Assembly: GCA_963920635.1 (NCBI GenBank)
Contig: OY987305.1
Coordinates: forward strand, 8,843,153 to 8,907,152
DNA length: 64,000 nucleotides
From: Pseudeuparius sepicola
Taxonomy: Eukaryota; Arthropoda; Insecta; Coleoptera; Anthribidae
Direction of reading: 5' to 3'
Shown here: positions 34,735 to 47,109 of the stretch, one piece after another
Layout: every line of letters starts with the position of its first letter
How positions within the stretch are numbered: position 1 is the stretch's first letter
Notes under the pieces: model-generated
Databases searched by the model: none
Told to the model about the DNA's origin: nothing
What the model saw: only the letters and a program-made list of their open reading frames with translations
Position numbers and translations under genes: made by a program

Positions 34735-34930
34735 GGCAATTGCTTCTAAAACAGCTGCTCTTAATTCATCAATAATTGTCTCATACTTTGTTGTGTACTG
34801 TTGCCCACAAAAATAAATCCAAAACAGACAAATCGGGGGATCGGGGCGGCCAGGAAATAGGTCTATTTCTCCCTCTCCAACTATTTGGATAGAGCTGATC
34901 TGGGTAATTTCTTACGGGCAAATAATTATG
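34735..34930 (-). pseudogene. DDE transposase fragment (Tc1/mariner-like)
   Basis: Read on the minus strand, one frame gives [17 protein letters not shown] and a neighbouring frame gives [17 protein letters not shown]. The first is the signature around the third catalytic residue of insect mariner-like transposases; the two halves are separated by a frameshift. It lies in the first 400 bases of the DUF4773 gene's 8.3-kb intron, counted from the 3' exon. Only about 65 residues remain. Confidence 0.65.
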
Positions 34931-37313
34931 TGATGGAGCCCTATCATGATAATTTTTGTTTTATTTTGTTACCAGCTAAAAATAAAATATTTGAAAGTTT
35001 GAAGTATGTCTTATTGTAAAATAGAACGTAATTATGAAAATATTCCATGGCTAACTATGTGAAAATTTTAAAAAAATATCAGAAAGTTAGCCATAGCTCT
35101 TATATATTTTATAAGAACTATGCCGACTATTATATTTTTGGGAAGCTCAAAAAATAGCCGATTTGATAAGGCCACAGCCAACTATGATTTACATTAAAAA
35201 AAAAACAAAAGTTTATGTCATATCTCAAAAATCATAAACAACATAAAAAATTAGATAAGATTATCTTATTAAGCCGAAAATTATCTACAATTTTTGTCTC
35301 TATAGTTTTTCTGTATAATCAGAAACAACGGAGCTACAGAGATCTGATGAAATTGCAAAAATCACTCTTTTCAAAATATCTAGTGAACCATGAACTTTGT
35401 TAAAAATCCAAAATTGGCATTAGATTAAGCATTCAAAACTGCAATTCGTTCCCCATTTAACCTTTGTTCTAGCTCTGCTAGTTTCCGAGATCCCTTATAG
35501 TGGTCATCGAGAAAAACTCACCCTGTATATGCTTTGAGATACTTATATTTACAAAATAACCTAAATCGTATCAAACTTTGAATGTGCCAACAATAACATC
35601 TTTTTAAAATCATGAAACAAAACAAGTTGCCTTTGATAATGTATCTATTTCTATATATATATTTATATGGTTGGTACCTATAATATTTTCTGACGTTATA
35701 AAGCTATAAGTTATATTTCTCTCACATTTATTATTTCTGAAATAAACTCCTTTGAATTTTCGACCCATACAATACGAACGCATCAAAATGTGATATGTCT
35801 GAATCTAAATAAAACCGACTGGGTGGGTAGATATTATGTATATCTGAGCGTAACGTGAAAATGTGAACAAGAATAATTATTCTTCTCGTTTTCCCTTTAC
35901 ATCCTTTACACCTGATTTTATTATGTAAATCTGAAGGGTTTTAAATTTTTAAGAAAATATTCTTTAATTATGGGCTTTCTTCATACCGTTTACAAATAAT
36001 ATCAGTTTTTGCAAATTCAAATGACTAAATAAACATCATTGAAGATAATAATACAGGATCTATCTTTTATCTATTTTTTATCGTCCAGCCATTCTTGATT
36101 CTGACTATTTTAAGATTTACTTTTACATGAACTTATTTTTGCTAATTACGATGAAACGCAAAACGTGAGAAGTAAAATATAAAGAGGGGGATAATATTTT
36201 TACATACTAAAATGCTATTTTAAAGTGTGAGAAAGAGCAACGTTTAAAATTCGTCCTCAACTAAGCACATTCTTTCCGCAAACAATACCGCAAATGACGC
36301 GTCGACGTTCGATTTTAATTGTAGACCGAGCAATAAAAATCCGGCAGATGGAAATATTCCGCAATTTCCAGGGGACGATCTTATTGTGTTCCCGCTGCAA
36401 AACTCTGCATATGTGGCTGGGGCGGGCGATGTTTTCAAACTCAAAGAAATTTCAGGGCGCAGTTAATGGCCCCTTAACTCAATTTCCAGGTTAAACAGTT
36501 GAATCGCCATTCCGTCGACATTCCGAGATATAAAGTTTCGGGAGCCAGACATTATTCCAGGAGTCGAGCGATGGTTCCTTTTGCTTTGATTCTTTCGTTG
36601 CGGAGTTAAAACTTTTAACAAATATAATTGAGATACTTGAGACTACCGTAACAAAGCAGTGCTTTAGGTTTTGTTTACGTTGACTCAATAATGATTGCAA
36701 ATCTACAACTGGCAACGCAGCCAGCTGGCAGAGTCATAAGGTCACGGCAGGGCTGGCTTCGAAATAGTTTATTTAGGTTGTTAAAAAATGTTCAACTGTA
36801 TACCAGTGGACAGTGGAAGATTAATATTAGGTATGTGATTAAAACAATAATAAATGAAGTGTTAAGAAATTATATCTAGATAGATTCTAATACTTTTATA
36901 TCTTTCTACCTGTAAGAGTCACCCTGTCGCCTGAGAATGGGCCAACTAGTTTTGTATGTATGCGGAAATTAAAAGCAGATAGAGGCCTTTGAGACCCCAA
37001 GCTTCGGCGTTAAAAGTGTGTAATGCTGCTGACAGTGGTGTTGGTAAACGAAAAGTTCCGTTTTGAAATTTCATTCTGCGGATTAAACGAGCCATTTACA
37101 TTTCTTGTTTGCAATAAACCGTTGGTTTCCTGGTAATCTTGTTGTGGGGATTCAAAAGGACAGTCGGAATTAATTATTCCTTTTACTTTGGAGAACCTTC
37201 TGTCATTTCCGATTTGTGCATAATAGGTGTGTTTGTTCACTAATTTCCAACTGTATAACTAGAATCGATGTCGATCTTAGTCTGTATAAACATGTATCAA
37301 TCATATAAATGAC
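34931..37313. other. Intronic DNA, no recognisable gene
   Basis: Within the intron between 34566 and 42876. CACCCTGTATAT at about 35519 may be a solo foldback end. Frames at 36244-36444, 36294-36494 and 36491-36879 overlap on both strands and show no motif. Confidence 0.45.
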
Positions 37314-37490
37314 ACGTCACTGCAGTTCGCGACACGCTGCATACAGCCGTTATCATATGCAGTTTTACGGTGCCTATTGTGTGAACACAGAAATTATAAC
37401 CCATTTATTCTGCTATTATAGTTAAGTGTATACTATGGTAATTCCAGAAGCTGGAGGATGCGCGCGCTTTCCATGAGGCAGTAGTGACGT
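37314..37490 (-). repeat. MITE-like dispersed repeat, ACGTCACTGC ends
   Basis: Its reverse complement matches 42424-42585: GATAACGGCTGTATGCAG, CAGAATAAATGGGTTAT and GCGCGC blocks in the same order. The termini ACGTCACTGC and GTAGTGACGT form imperfect inverted repeats. Confidence 0.65.
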
Positions 37491-40400
37491 AAACCTTATG
37501 ATAAACCATTCCTCGAATTCAAGATAACTTTCTCTGTACATAATATAGGTGAACTCTTAAAAGATTCCAAACTGAGGAAGCTATAGAAAGTTAGGGAGCT
37601 ATAAGAATGGAAGGAGACGTGAGTAGATATTGTTCATATTTCCCGATAGTTTTAGTAAACGCAAGCTGCGAAAATCCATCACATATATTCTGCAACAATG
37701 CGGAACTTATGCCGGTATTTTACGTTTTGGGGATGACAAATTGTGCAGTTGAGAGATAAAAACCCGACCAAATCATAGCAAACAACCCTTGTTTGGGTCG
37801 AGGATGCGTAAACGTAAAATGTATGCAAAAATTATTTAATTATTATGCAGAAACAGACAATTTCCTACACAGTGTTGCCACCAGTTCGGCCTATTCTTTT
37901 TTTTGTAATTTCCACTCTGGGCTTAATTGTTTCAAAATTTGTTTTGGAGTGCAACATTATTTATCTACGAAACACGAAACAAGACGCACTACGCAGAAGG
38001 TTGGGTATATCTTTAATTAAAATAATGTTTTTAAACTATAATTTTGGAGGACAAAAGGTTCTTTTTCAAATACATCACAATTCCATCTCTATAAGCTGTG
38101 GTGGAGCAGATTTCCTAAACACTCTGAGTATAGTGTTGAAGACCTGAAAAATTCTTCTTTCTCAGTAGGTATATATGGTGACGCAATTAAACTTTTCATA
38201 CTAATTTTGTACTATCAGATGTTCAAGCTCCCAAGATATCATTTCTGTGATATTCATTGATTTCATTTTGATAACGGCATACAATTTCGGTGTTTCCCAG
38301 GCGAGTATGCATTCTAACGAGTTTTCCATCGCAATAAAAGAAAACCATCAACACGGTTATCGAATTTGGCAAAAGAGCGAAAGAAAAATCCATTGAATAA
38401 ATATGTATCGATCGGATTGTATTTATTTGGAACGGGTTTAATTAAAATTTAAAAGTATTGAATCCGTTCCAGGCTAAAAATACTTACCCAAATAATGCAA
38501 GAAGAGATTTTAATATAGACCGATTCATCAACTTTAATTCGCTGATAATTAGACTTTAATTAATCTGGCGTTTACAAAGATGGACAAAATGATTTTAATA
38601 ACGATGTTTGTTGCGGCAAATTTAGGATATTAACGTTTTCTAAACTTAATTGAAGTTTAGAAAACTGTTTTGTCGACTAACAGCAAAACATAACTTTCCT
38701 GGCAATCGATATGCTCTCAAAGTGTCACTAGGTATATCTGCCTGAGTAGAGAAAAATTTTGCCAGATATTTGTCATGATCACACCAAGGCTGATACCTAT
38801 GCTGTTTATACATTACACGTTCGTGTTTGTTGTGTTGCATAATATTACAATCGGCGGGAAAGGCATATTTTAATATGCCAATATGTAAATATACCTATAA
38901 CTATTATTTTCTAGAAGCGTGCCTAAAATTCAATTACGGATACTCAGATGTATGGCGCTAAATAACATTTTAAAACCCCTGAGACCACGAACTGAAACTG
39001 AAGTTGGCTGCAGTTGTTGCAGGGTTGCCAGAGCTAGTACAAATGTAGAAAGTTAGTGACACGTTTCATAATTGTAATACATATTATTTGCAACTTGCAA
39101 GGTTAAAGATTATATTTGTTTTCGATTTATATAAGAGATGTGTGTTTTGTGCCTGTGGTTTGATCAACCGCAAAACATTAGTTTTAATATTTTATGGGTA
39201 GGTATAGCCTCGATCAGTGACAAGATGATTTGTGGTAAGAAGTGAGAGATGACAAATAATGTTAGATGTTTTGTGGTGACAGGGTAATCTTAATCTATAA
39301 ACATTTATGAAAATTATTAAAAGTAGTTTGCAACACGTTTTACAAACTCCTCTAGACACTCGTTGTATGTTTAAACACCGGTATAAAACTTGTAATATAC
39401 ATAATATACTATTTTATGAACAAATTATTTTTTCTTTGACGATTTACACCAACAAGTGCGGCTATCATGGGACGATAGAATTAAACACGATTAAACTGCA
39501 TACAATAGATACATTTAACCACGTGGCTTCACGTCCGAGAACTTTCCATTGTGCATACGGGACAATTCCAGATAAAACCCCTGTAAAGTAAAGCGAGTAA
39601 CGGATCAAAGCCTGGACAAAGTAAGTGTGTAGTATCGAATTACATACGCCAACCGAGCTCATTCGGTTATAGCATAGCCGAAGGGCACGAATTTAAATCG
39701 GCGGAGAAGCGTAAAAATCGAATAATTATGCAAAATAAAAAAGATGTTTTAGTCGTTGGATTTTCCCTGCTGATTAATGAAGAATGCAAAAAATAACAAT
39801 ATCAATATCAGACTCAAAAAAAGGCGAAGTATGGAAATATGCTCTTGTAATCAAAAGCAGTGTAATCCGATGTTAATTTGTTTTAGTTTGTAGAAAATAT
39901 TAATAAAAAATTACTAGGGCTTCTGGAACGTACTGGATCTATTCAATTTAAGTAGGAATAGCACCATTTCTAAGTAGAATTATCGTCAATCATCTCGCCA
40001 ACGATCTAAGTTTTACTTGCCTACCCCACGCACGAATATCCTGAGATTCCCAAATTTTTTTCGAATGTGTGATACGTGTAATAAATTGATTGATTTTGAC
40101 ATTTTTCGTCCAAATGCTATTAAAGAACTCAAGAAGATGTTTTTCTGAACTATAATATACTTATTGGTTTCGGGATTGTGATTGTTTAATATTGTCAGTG
40201 GTCTTTATTATTAGTTAAATTTGATCATTGAGTAAAGGAATATTACTCAATGATTTGATGTAGTTTTATCGTATTAGATCTTAAGTTAAATCTAGTTTAT
40301 TGTAGTTTAATTCTTTATTTTATCCTATTTTTAATTTTAGTCTTGGCATTGTACCTTGTGCCTTGTACATGCCTACTACGGCTGTTTTGTAATTGGGATT

Positions 40401-42423
40401 TTTCTTCCTGTAAAACAGTTTCTCTCATAGATAAAATAAAATAAAAAAATTGCCGCACTGAGGCACGACCTTTACTTAATTTTAGTTTTACAATGGGGAA
40501 CTTGCACAAAAATTAAATTTGAAAAATAGTACTTTCAAACGTAATTTATTGCCATTAAATGAACCACAGTTCACAAAAAACTCATTTTTTATTTTTATGT
40601 AATAAATATAAGCAATTAAAAACTGCATAATTCAAATCATTCTAGTAACGCGCCCTCCTTGGTTGTGACGTCAAGTAGCTCGAGGCGCCACCACCATGTA
40701 TGAACTAATATGGGCGGCACATGTAAACAAACTACAGCACCACGCAAGCTTTGTTTAGAAAGACCAAACGAGAATTAACGTCCTGTCCTTGTCTGTCCGT
40801 CTTGATATTGCAAATTATATATAGCGATTTGATGGCTAATATTTGGTATGTGCTCTTTCTATAGATAGGCAAATATATTAAAGAACTAAAAAAATTGTTC
40901 AAGTTCCCCATTGTTTACATCAAAATATTTCCGAAAAAAATTATTGGCTTTATTGAAATGGTTCAAAACATCGTTAACATTGTTTGTAACAGTGTCTAAA
41001 TTACTGAAAACAACAAAATAAAACCGCATAACTACAATTTTGCGATCGAGTACGTCGCTGTTGCAGAGTCGGGTGAAATTTTATAGCCTACCGACCAATC
41101 GCAGAACGTCATTGAACACGTGGTTTTATTTACGCCAGGCGTAAGGATTGCTCGATTTTAGTATAGTGTCGATAGCCTTTAGCATGAATCCTATAGCTCT
41201 CTTACAAAAAAAGGGTTCTATCTTTGTCGTCGGACACTTTTTTTATAAAAACGTGTGTTCTTTCCTGTTGGTATCGAATACGTTGCAGCAAAACTGGATA
41301 AAGAAATATCCACGAATTTAACGGGGCGATCTAAAGGAGCATTTCAGTGTGAGGCTGTCCCGTTTTTGCAATTTCCTAAATCGTTCCTATTTCTCTCTGA
41401 GCATTGTCGCTCGTGCGCTATCATTATTTTTCTATCGATTATCTTCGCGCCCACACACCCTGGAAAATACCATAGACACAAATTCGCGGGAGGATAAGAA
41501 ACGATAGCGACAAATTACATCACCGATTATCGTGATTGAATTAATTATACCTACTTTCAAGTTGTTGGGCGATATGTCTAAACTCTATTCAAACCAAATG
41601 TAAGTGGCGCGTAAACATTTACACGATTGAAGCACGTGAATAATTCTGAGGGCTAATACGATGCAGGGCCGCATTAAGGACGATCTCTAGGAATTTTATA
41701 ATATAAAATATTAAAATAATATGCCACAGTATTAAGAACTTTAAAAACAAACTTTTATGGCACACTTAGACTTCTTGAAAATGTAATCGTAGCTCCAACG
41801 ATTAATAAACAGCGAAATAATTATATCGGAAAAAATAAAGGTCCACTTGCAAGTCAATACATCTCTGTAAGAAACACGGACTCGCTGCACTCGCCCGTCG
41901 GGCAAGACTTTATTGCCGTCTAGCCAATAGCAAGCCGATCACGTGCGTATCACGCTCTAGCCATGAAACAACTTGTGTTTATGTTTTACTTGCGTTTAGT
42001 TTGAATATAGTGTAGAATAAAAAATACGTAGAATGACAAAGCAGTAGAGGAACGTGTAGTAATCCTTTCACATTTGGTAAAAAATAGGTTAGGTTCAACC
42101 AATCGGAATTTAACGTTTCCATTGCTAATTGTTTACTCACATTGTTGTTCATTTTAGTCTTCGTTTTTTTTCTGATTAGGTTTTTTAAACAGCTAAGTCA
42201 TAAATTGTACAAGAAAACCCAAGAAATCATAAATGAAGCTTATACAATTAATAATTTTTCTGTGGTGGTTTCTTTATTTCTCTGAGGACGGGTGGCTGAC
42301 CTTGAAAAAAAAGTTACGCTTAAGAAAAAAGAAAATGAAACAATATTTTTTCCGTTTAAGAAAAAATGAAAATGAAACAATATTTTTTGTAGAAAAAGAT
42401 AGCGAAAAGTATGTGCGTTCGTC
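37491..42423. other. Intronic DNA, no recognisable gene
   Basis: Remainder of the large intron. Frames such as 39307-39591 (plus) and 41255-41497 (plus) have no domain I know. The overlapping frames near 42233-42503 are low-complexity Lys/Arg or Phe runs from an AAAATGAAA repeat and are not credible genes. Confidence 0.45.
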
Positions 42424-42585
42424 GACGTCACTGCCTCTAATGGGAAGGGCGCGCGCGCGTTGCTCGAGCGGCTGTCCTTTGTGCATATTACCACAGTAGA
42501 CAATTAACTATCGCAGAATAAATAGGTTATGTTTGCTGCAAATGATAACGGCTGTATGCAGTGTGTCGCGTGCGGCAGTGACGTA
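42424..42585 (+). repeat. MITE-like dispersed repeat, GACGTCACTGCC ends
   Basis: Starts GACGTCACTGCCTC and ends GGCAGTGACGT, giving about 10-base inverted ends. Copies lie at 7518 (partial), 37314-37490 and 50785-50953. Confidence 0.7.
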
Positions 42586-42876
42586 TCACTCACGTCAGCC
42601 GTTTCTATTTTCCGTTTCTATAGATTTATCGAACATAAACGTGTGTGTTCCGCTGTACGCAAATACTTGGAAACGTCCTTGTCGTAACATATTATTCGCA
42701 GAGCGTAGCGAAATCAAATTGATGAAAATTGAGGAAAATAATTCTTTGACGTCCAGAAAGTCGTCTCAAAGAAATCGTACATTCGCTCAATTTATCTCAT
42801 ACGTTGGTGCTTCCATTTGAAAACGCATTACAGACCCCTGCTTTGACAAATAAAATTACAACTGCGCCTTACTTAC

Positions 42877-42969
42877 CGGAGAACGAGTTTGAGAACACTG
42901 GATTCTGGTCCATTATCACGTCCATTGCGACGGAGAACTGGTCTGGGTCGTAGGTGAAGTTCATACAAC
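42877..42969 (-). CDS. DUF4773-domain protein, middle exon
   Basis: 93 bases between an AATTTTCAG acceptor (exon starts at 42969) and a GTAAGT donor (exon ends at 42877). With one base carried from the previous exon it reads GCMNFTYDPDQFSVAMDVIM and continues DQNPVFSNSFS, ending with one base that completes an Ala codon in the last exon. The CMNFTY motif is the expected second block of DUF4773, directly after the CxC…CxCC segment. The phases at both ends agree exactly. Confidence 0.85.
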
Positions 42970-45123
42970 CTGAAAATTGAAAATAATATCAAAGTTCATT
43001 ATCAACTCACCAAATACGAAAAACATACACCTCAACGAAGACTATAGATAGTATCTCAAAAATTTGCACTTTTCGAGTTATACTATCAGCAGGGCACAAA
43101 GTAAAGGCTAAAATTTACCGTGGAACAGTATAGTATCTCAAAACAGAAGGTAGGCAACACAAAATACACTAAACGAAATTATAGTATCTCATCAAGATCT
43201 GAGTTGTACAACGAAAATTATATAAAGTTGAATTACTATAGTCTTTGCGATACTTTTTGCGAAACTTCCAATTAATAACGAATTACTACACATGATTTTG
43301 CGGTTATGATATTGTAAATAATTTTAAACAGCGCAAAAATGGTCTTCTGTGGTAAACATCTTATAGTGAAAATGAATTAATTCTAGAACACAGAAAATAT
43401 TCAAAATTTTAAAAGAATTAAATAATGCTGGCCACAAATATACAAAAGTAGGTACCTAAATAGGAACAGCCCTTCTACAAGATTTCACTCATACTATTCC
43501 AGAGCCGCTGAAAAATAGCAATGGCAAAATAGATACGAAAATTCGATTTTATGACTTTGCTTTATTTTATATATTTTATTTATATAAGTAGCTTTATTTA
43601 AGTAGGTACCTAGTAGTATTAGTACCTAATGGAATATCATTAAAAATAAGCCAAATCAAAGAAACAAAATATTTGCCATAGAAGGAGGATGATGTTTGGC
43701 TTCAATATTACGGATATGACAAAGAACCACTCAGACTTCGTTTGGAACAAAACACTACTACTCGCCGCAATAAGTCTAAAAGTGTAGTGAAGATATCCAG
43801 GAACTTCCACTGCTTTATTCTCAAACATTAGCCACTGATGAAAAAAAAGTTAACTGTACTTAAATAAGTACACAGAAAAATCTTATACCAAAATGGTATC
43901 ACAATTTCTATGATTCTTTAAAGTTAAGGGAAAATAAATGTATCTAAACCCACACAAAGCAGACAGAAAAACAACCAGCTCCGTTTCAGGAGTTTCCCCA
44001 CTTACAACTTCGGGAACTAGCTGAATCGGACTGGTTCCAAACTTACTCAAATTTCGGATGTGTACGCATTTTAAGGCAATTAATGCCGGCAATAGTTGGA
44101 TACGATTGCATATACATATAGGAGCAAGCTAGCCTGTTTTAGACGAAGGGAGTTCTAGGATATAGAGTTAGGCTAACAACAAAAGTAGGAGGAGTTAGAG
44201 TCAAACAATATTATTAACTCGTTGAGAAATAGGTTTAGAAAAAAACACCCTAAATAGAATCCCTATTATAATTACTTGACTTCGCTGTATTTCCTGAAGA
44301 AAAAACTAGTTTTTCGGTCCCAATGTAAAGGAATGATATGTAATAAACGCTACTTGGCATATCGATTCCTTTTGGCGAACTCTGTGAGAAACCAGAATTT
44401 TTTTGTGCAGAAGTAAGAACTTAAGACTGCAACAGTGGCTGTTTTTCTCAAGTAAAGGCACCTTTCATAATAAAATCCCTGAGAAAATGAAGAGATCTAC
44501 TTTATGTAGTGTTTACTTGGGATGTTAAATAATGTATAGCACCATAAATTAACCTAGCGTTTTATACACATGCACCAGGAATTTTATAGCCGCAATTAAA
44601 TGAACTAATCCAGACTACAGAGAAAAATCTAAGCAATAACTCTTCCGTTTTCATACTAAGCTAAGATATTCCAGCTTTTTCAGTCCGGTAAACCGTAATA
44701 GAAATTTCTACAGAGAGTTTAAAATACAATGCGGGATATTTCTCCATAATTAGGTAGGTTTGGTAATCCTAATTCTTATATTTATTTTCTTATGCTGTAT
44801 AAGACATTAACAAGTTTAACTTTTTGCTGACACTGCTGAGCTCTCCCTAATTCATATAATGCAATCCATTAATTCTGGTCTCAACGAGACAAATATCCCA
44901 AAAATAAATTTACGTCCGATAATATTGGAGCAATTTGAGGTCGCGCAAACAGAATTTACTAGTTTCATAGTTCAGCTGAGTTCCAGCTTTCACTTATATT
45001 GTCCTCCCGTTCCAGGCGCTTGACAAAATAATTCCCTGAATAGCTTCACGACATCTCCAGAGAATTGGAAAATATTATTTGGTCTCGTCGAATTTTCAAT
45101 TTGCTTCAGACTGCTCCACTTAC
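42970..45123. other. Intron, no gene
   Basis: Intron of 2,154 bases. TAGTATCTCA occurs several times between 43040 and 43190, a loose local repeat. No coding motif. Confidence 0.5.
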
Positions 45124-45399
45124 CTTCCCTGTTGAAATTAAACTGATTCAAGTTGATTCCCAAGCAGCATCCACAGGTGAGTTGCTGACAGGTGCACCCG
45201 TTGCTTCTAAATCCAAGTCTTCTGATGACAACATTTTTTTTTGTTTGTCCCTTGATGACGGCAGCTAAATTGGTTTTTAATTCGTTGGGATTTGCAATAT
45301 TGCTCAAGTTGTTTGTCAGCACATTTTCCATGGAAGTTAGTCGAAATGGACTGTGTGACTTTGGATTGTAGTAAACTGATGTTAGGGACAGACCGTCAT
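45124..45399 (-). CDS. DUF4773-domain protein, upstream exon
   Basis: 276 bases, from a CTACTTTCAG acceptor (exon starts at 45399) to a GTAAGT donor (exon ends at 45124). It begins and ends in phase 1. The protein has a polar stretch (SLTSVYYNPKSHSPFRL, LKTNLAAVIKGQTKKN) and then the DUF4773 cysteine signature in NGCTCQQLTCGCCLGINL, before FNFNRE. Family members usually start with a signal peptide, which must lie in an exon further upstream; I could not find it with confidence. Function is unknown; secretion or cell-surface location is inferred from the cysteine pattern and family. Confidence 0.8.
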
Positions 45400-45646
45400 C
45401 TGAAAGTAGAAGCATAAAGCATAGAGTATTATAAAAAAATATTAGTTATGAAAAAGTAATATTTTCAAAGTGAAAATTTAAGACTCGCAAGAACGAAGTT
45501 CTTTATTTATTGGCTAAGATTTTATTTACCTTCAGATACTTGGGTACATATTGTTATTTCAAAATACAACCTAAATTATATTTTCGACAACAAAAAGTTT
45601 GCTAAAGAATATCATATAATGTTCCCCAAATTTTTATTTAGACACT

Positions 45647-47109
45647 ACACGGGGTGAGCCAAATTGGACACTTATAAAGGGAAACTCCTATTTTTGACGG
45701 AGATAGACGAAAACGTATATCGGTGTCTGTGACTCATTTTTTATGATAAACCGCAGATCGATATCTGTCACCGTTCTTGAATTACAGGGCGTTTTTCGAA
45801 AATGTGCGTTTTTGAAAAGCGGCCGTAACTTTTTTCGGGTTGAAAATTTTGTTTCTGTTAAAACATTCCTAAATCACTTTTTTACGTAGAATCCAATGCT
45901 GCTACTAAATTTTTTCATGTCATTGGTTTAAAAGTTACCGGTGAAAAAAATTTTTTTTTAAATGAAACACCCTGTGTATTTTTGCATTTTTTAATAGAGC
46001 AAAAAATTACCATTCCAACAATGTATAACAATTAACGATTTATTTAAGTAGTTATCAATTATTACTAGTAGCTTTTATGATTTCATGCGTGTCTAATTGG
46101 AAGCGCGCCCTTTCAACAAGTAGATTTTGAACAGTGAGACAATGAAACAACCGTGGAAAAATGTTTACGTTTACTGTTACCTGTCAAATTTTCAGTTAAG
46201 CTGTTTAGGCAGTGTAAAGATTTTTCTATTTTTGTGTAATTTATAAACTAGGTATAACATAGGTTGAAATTTGAAAGTTATGAGAAATGGGATATGATAG
46301 TCTGTTTTATACAATCCGAGGAAAATGCCTTTCTCTGTTGTACCTTGTACCTTTTCGGCCTATCCTTTTCAAAATGCCCACTATAATCAAATTGTGTCGC
46401 AATCTTGTAAAAATTACCTTGAAAGGATGTCTTCTCTTTGGATACCGCTCGTAGTATAAATTGCTCGTTGCATCTGCATTTTCCCCGGATTGTATAAAAC
46501 AGACTACATACCTATAATATCCCATTTTTCTTTCAAATTTCATGGTATGTTAGAAAGTTTATAAATTAGGTACATAAAAACAGAAAAATCTTTACACTGC
46601 CAAAACAGCTTAACTGAAAATTTGACAGGTAGAACAGTAAACGTTTTCTACGGTTCTTTCATTGTCTCACCGTTCAAAGCCTACTTGTTGAAAGGGCGCG
46701 CTTCCTATACACATGAAATCATAAAAAAGCTATTAGTAATTGATAACTACTTAAGTGAATCATTAAGTGTTAATATTGTTGAAATGGCAATTTTTCTCTA
46801 TTAAAAAATGCAAAAATATACCATTAAAAAAAATTTTTTCACCGGAAAAAAAATGTAGACGCGGTATTGAATTCTACGTATAAAAAAGTGCTTTAGGAGA
46901 ACCCGAAAAAAGTTACGGCCACTTTTCGAAAACGCACATTTTCCACAAACGCCCTGTAACTCAAGAACGGTGACAGATATCGACTTGCGGTTTTCGCCAT
47001 TAAGTTTATCATAAAAAATGAGCCTCAGACACCGATATCGGTTTTCGTCTATCTCCGTTAAAAACAGGAGTTTCCCTTTTAAAAGTGTCCAATTTTGCCC
47101 ACCCTGTAC
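45647..47109. repeat. 1.46-kb foldback element (long hairpin)
   Basis: Outer ends ACACGGGGTGAGCCAAATTGG and CCAATTTTGCCCACCCTGTAC pair. The arms (about 45647-46328 and 46476-47109) stay complementary for about 650 bases around a 147-base loop. An internal ACACCCTGTGTAT sits in the left arm. Open frames at 46307-46543 and 46622-46804 come from the hairpin and have no motif. It lies upstream of the known DUF4773 exons, probably in another intron. Confidence 0.85.

Noticed and set aside
42233..42503. Overlapping Lys/Arg- and Phe-rich frames
   Set aside because: Caused by a short AAAATGAAA-type duplication read on both strands; low complexity, and part of it belongs to a MITE copy.
46307..46804. 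Open frames in the 46-kb region
   Set aside because: They lie in the loop and arm of a long hairpin, are related by reverse complement to the other arm, and have no protein motif.
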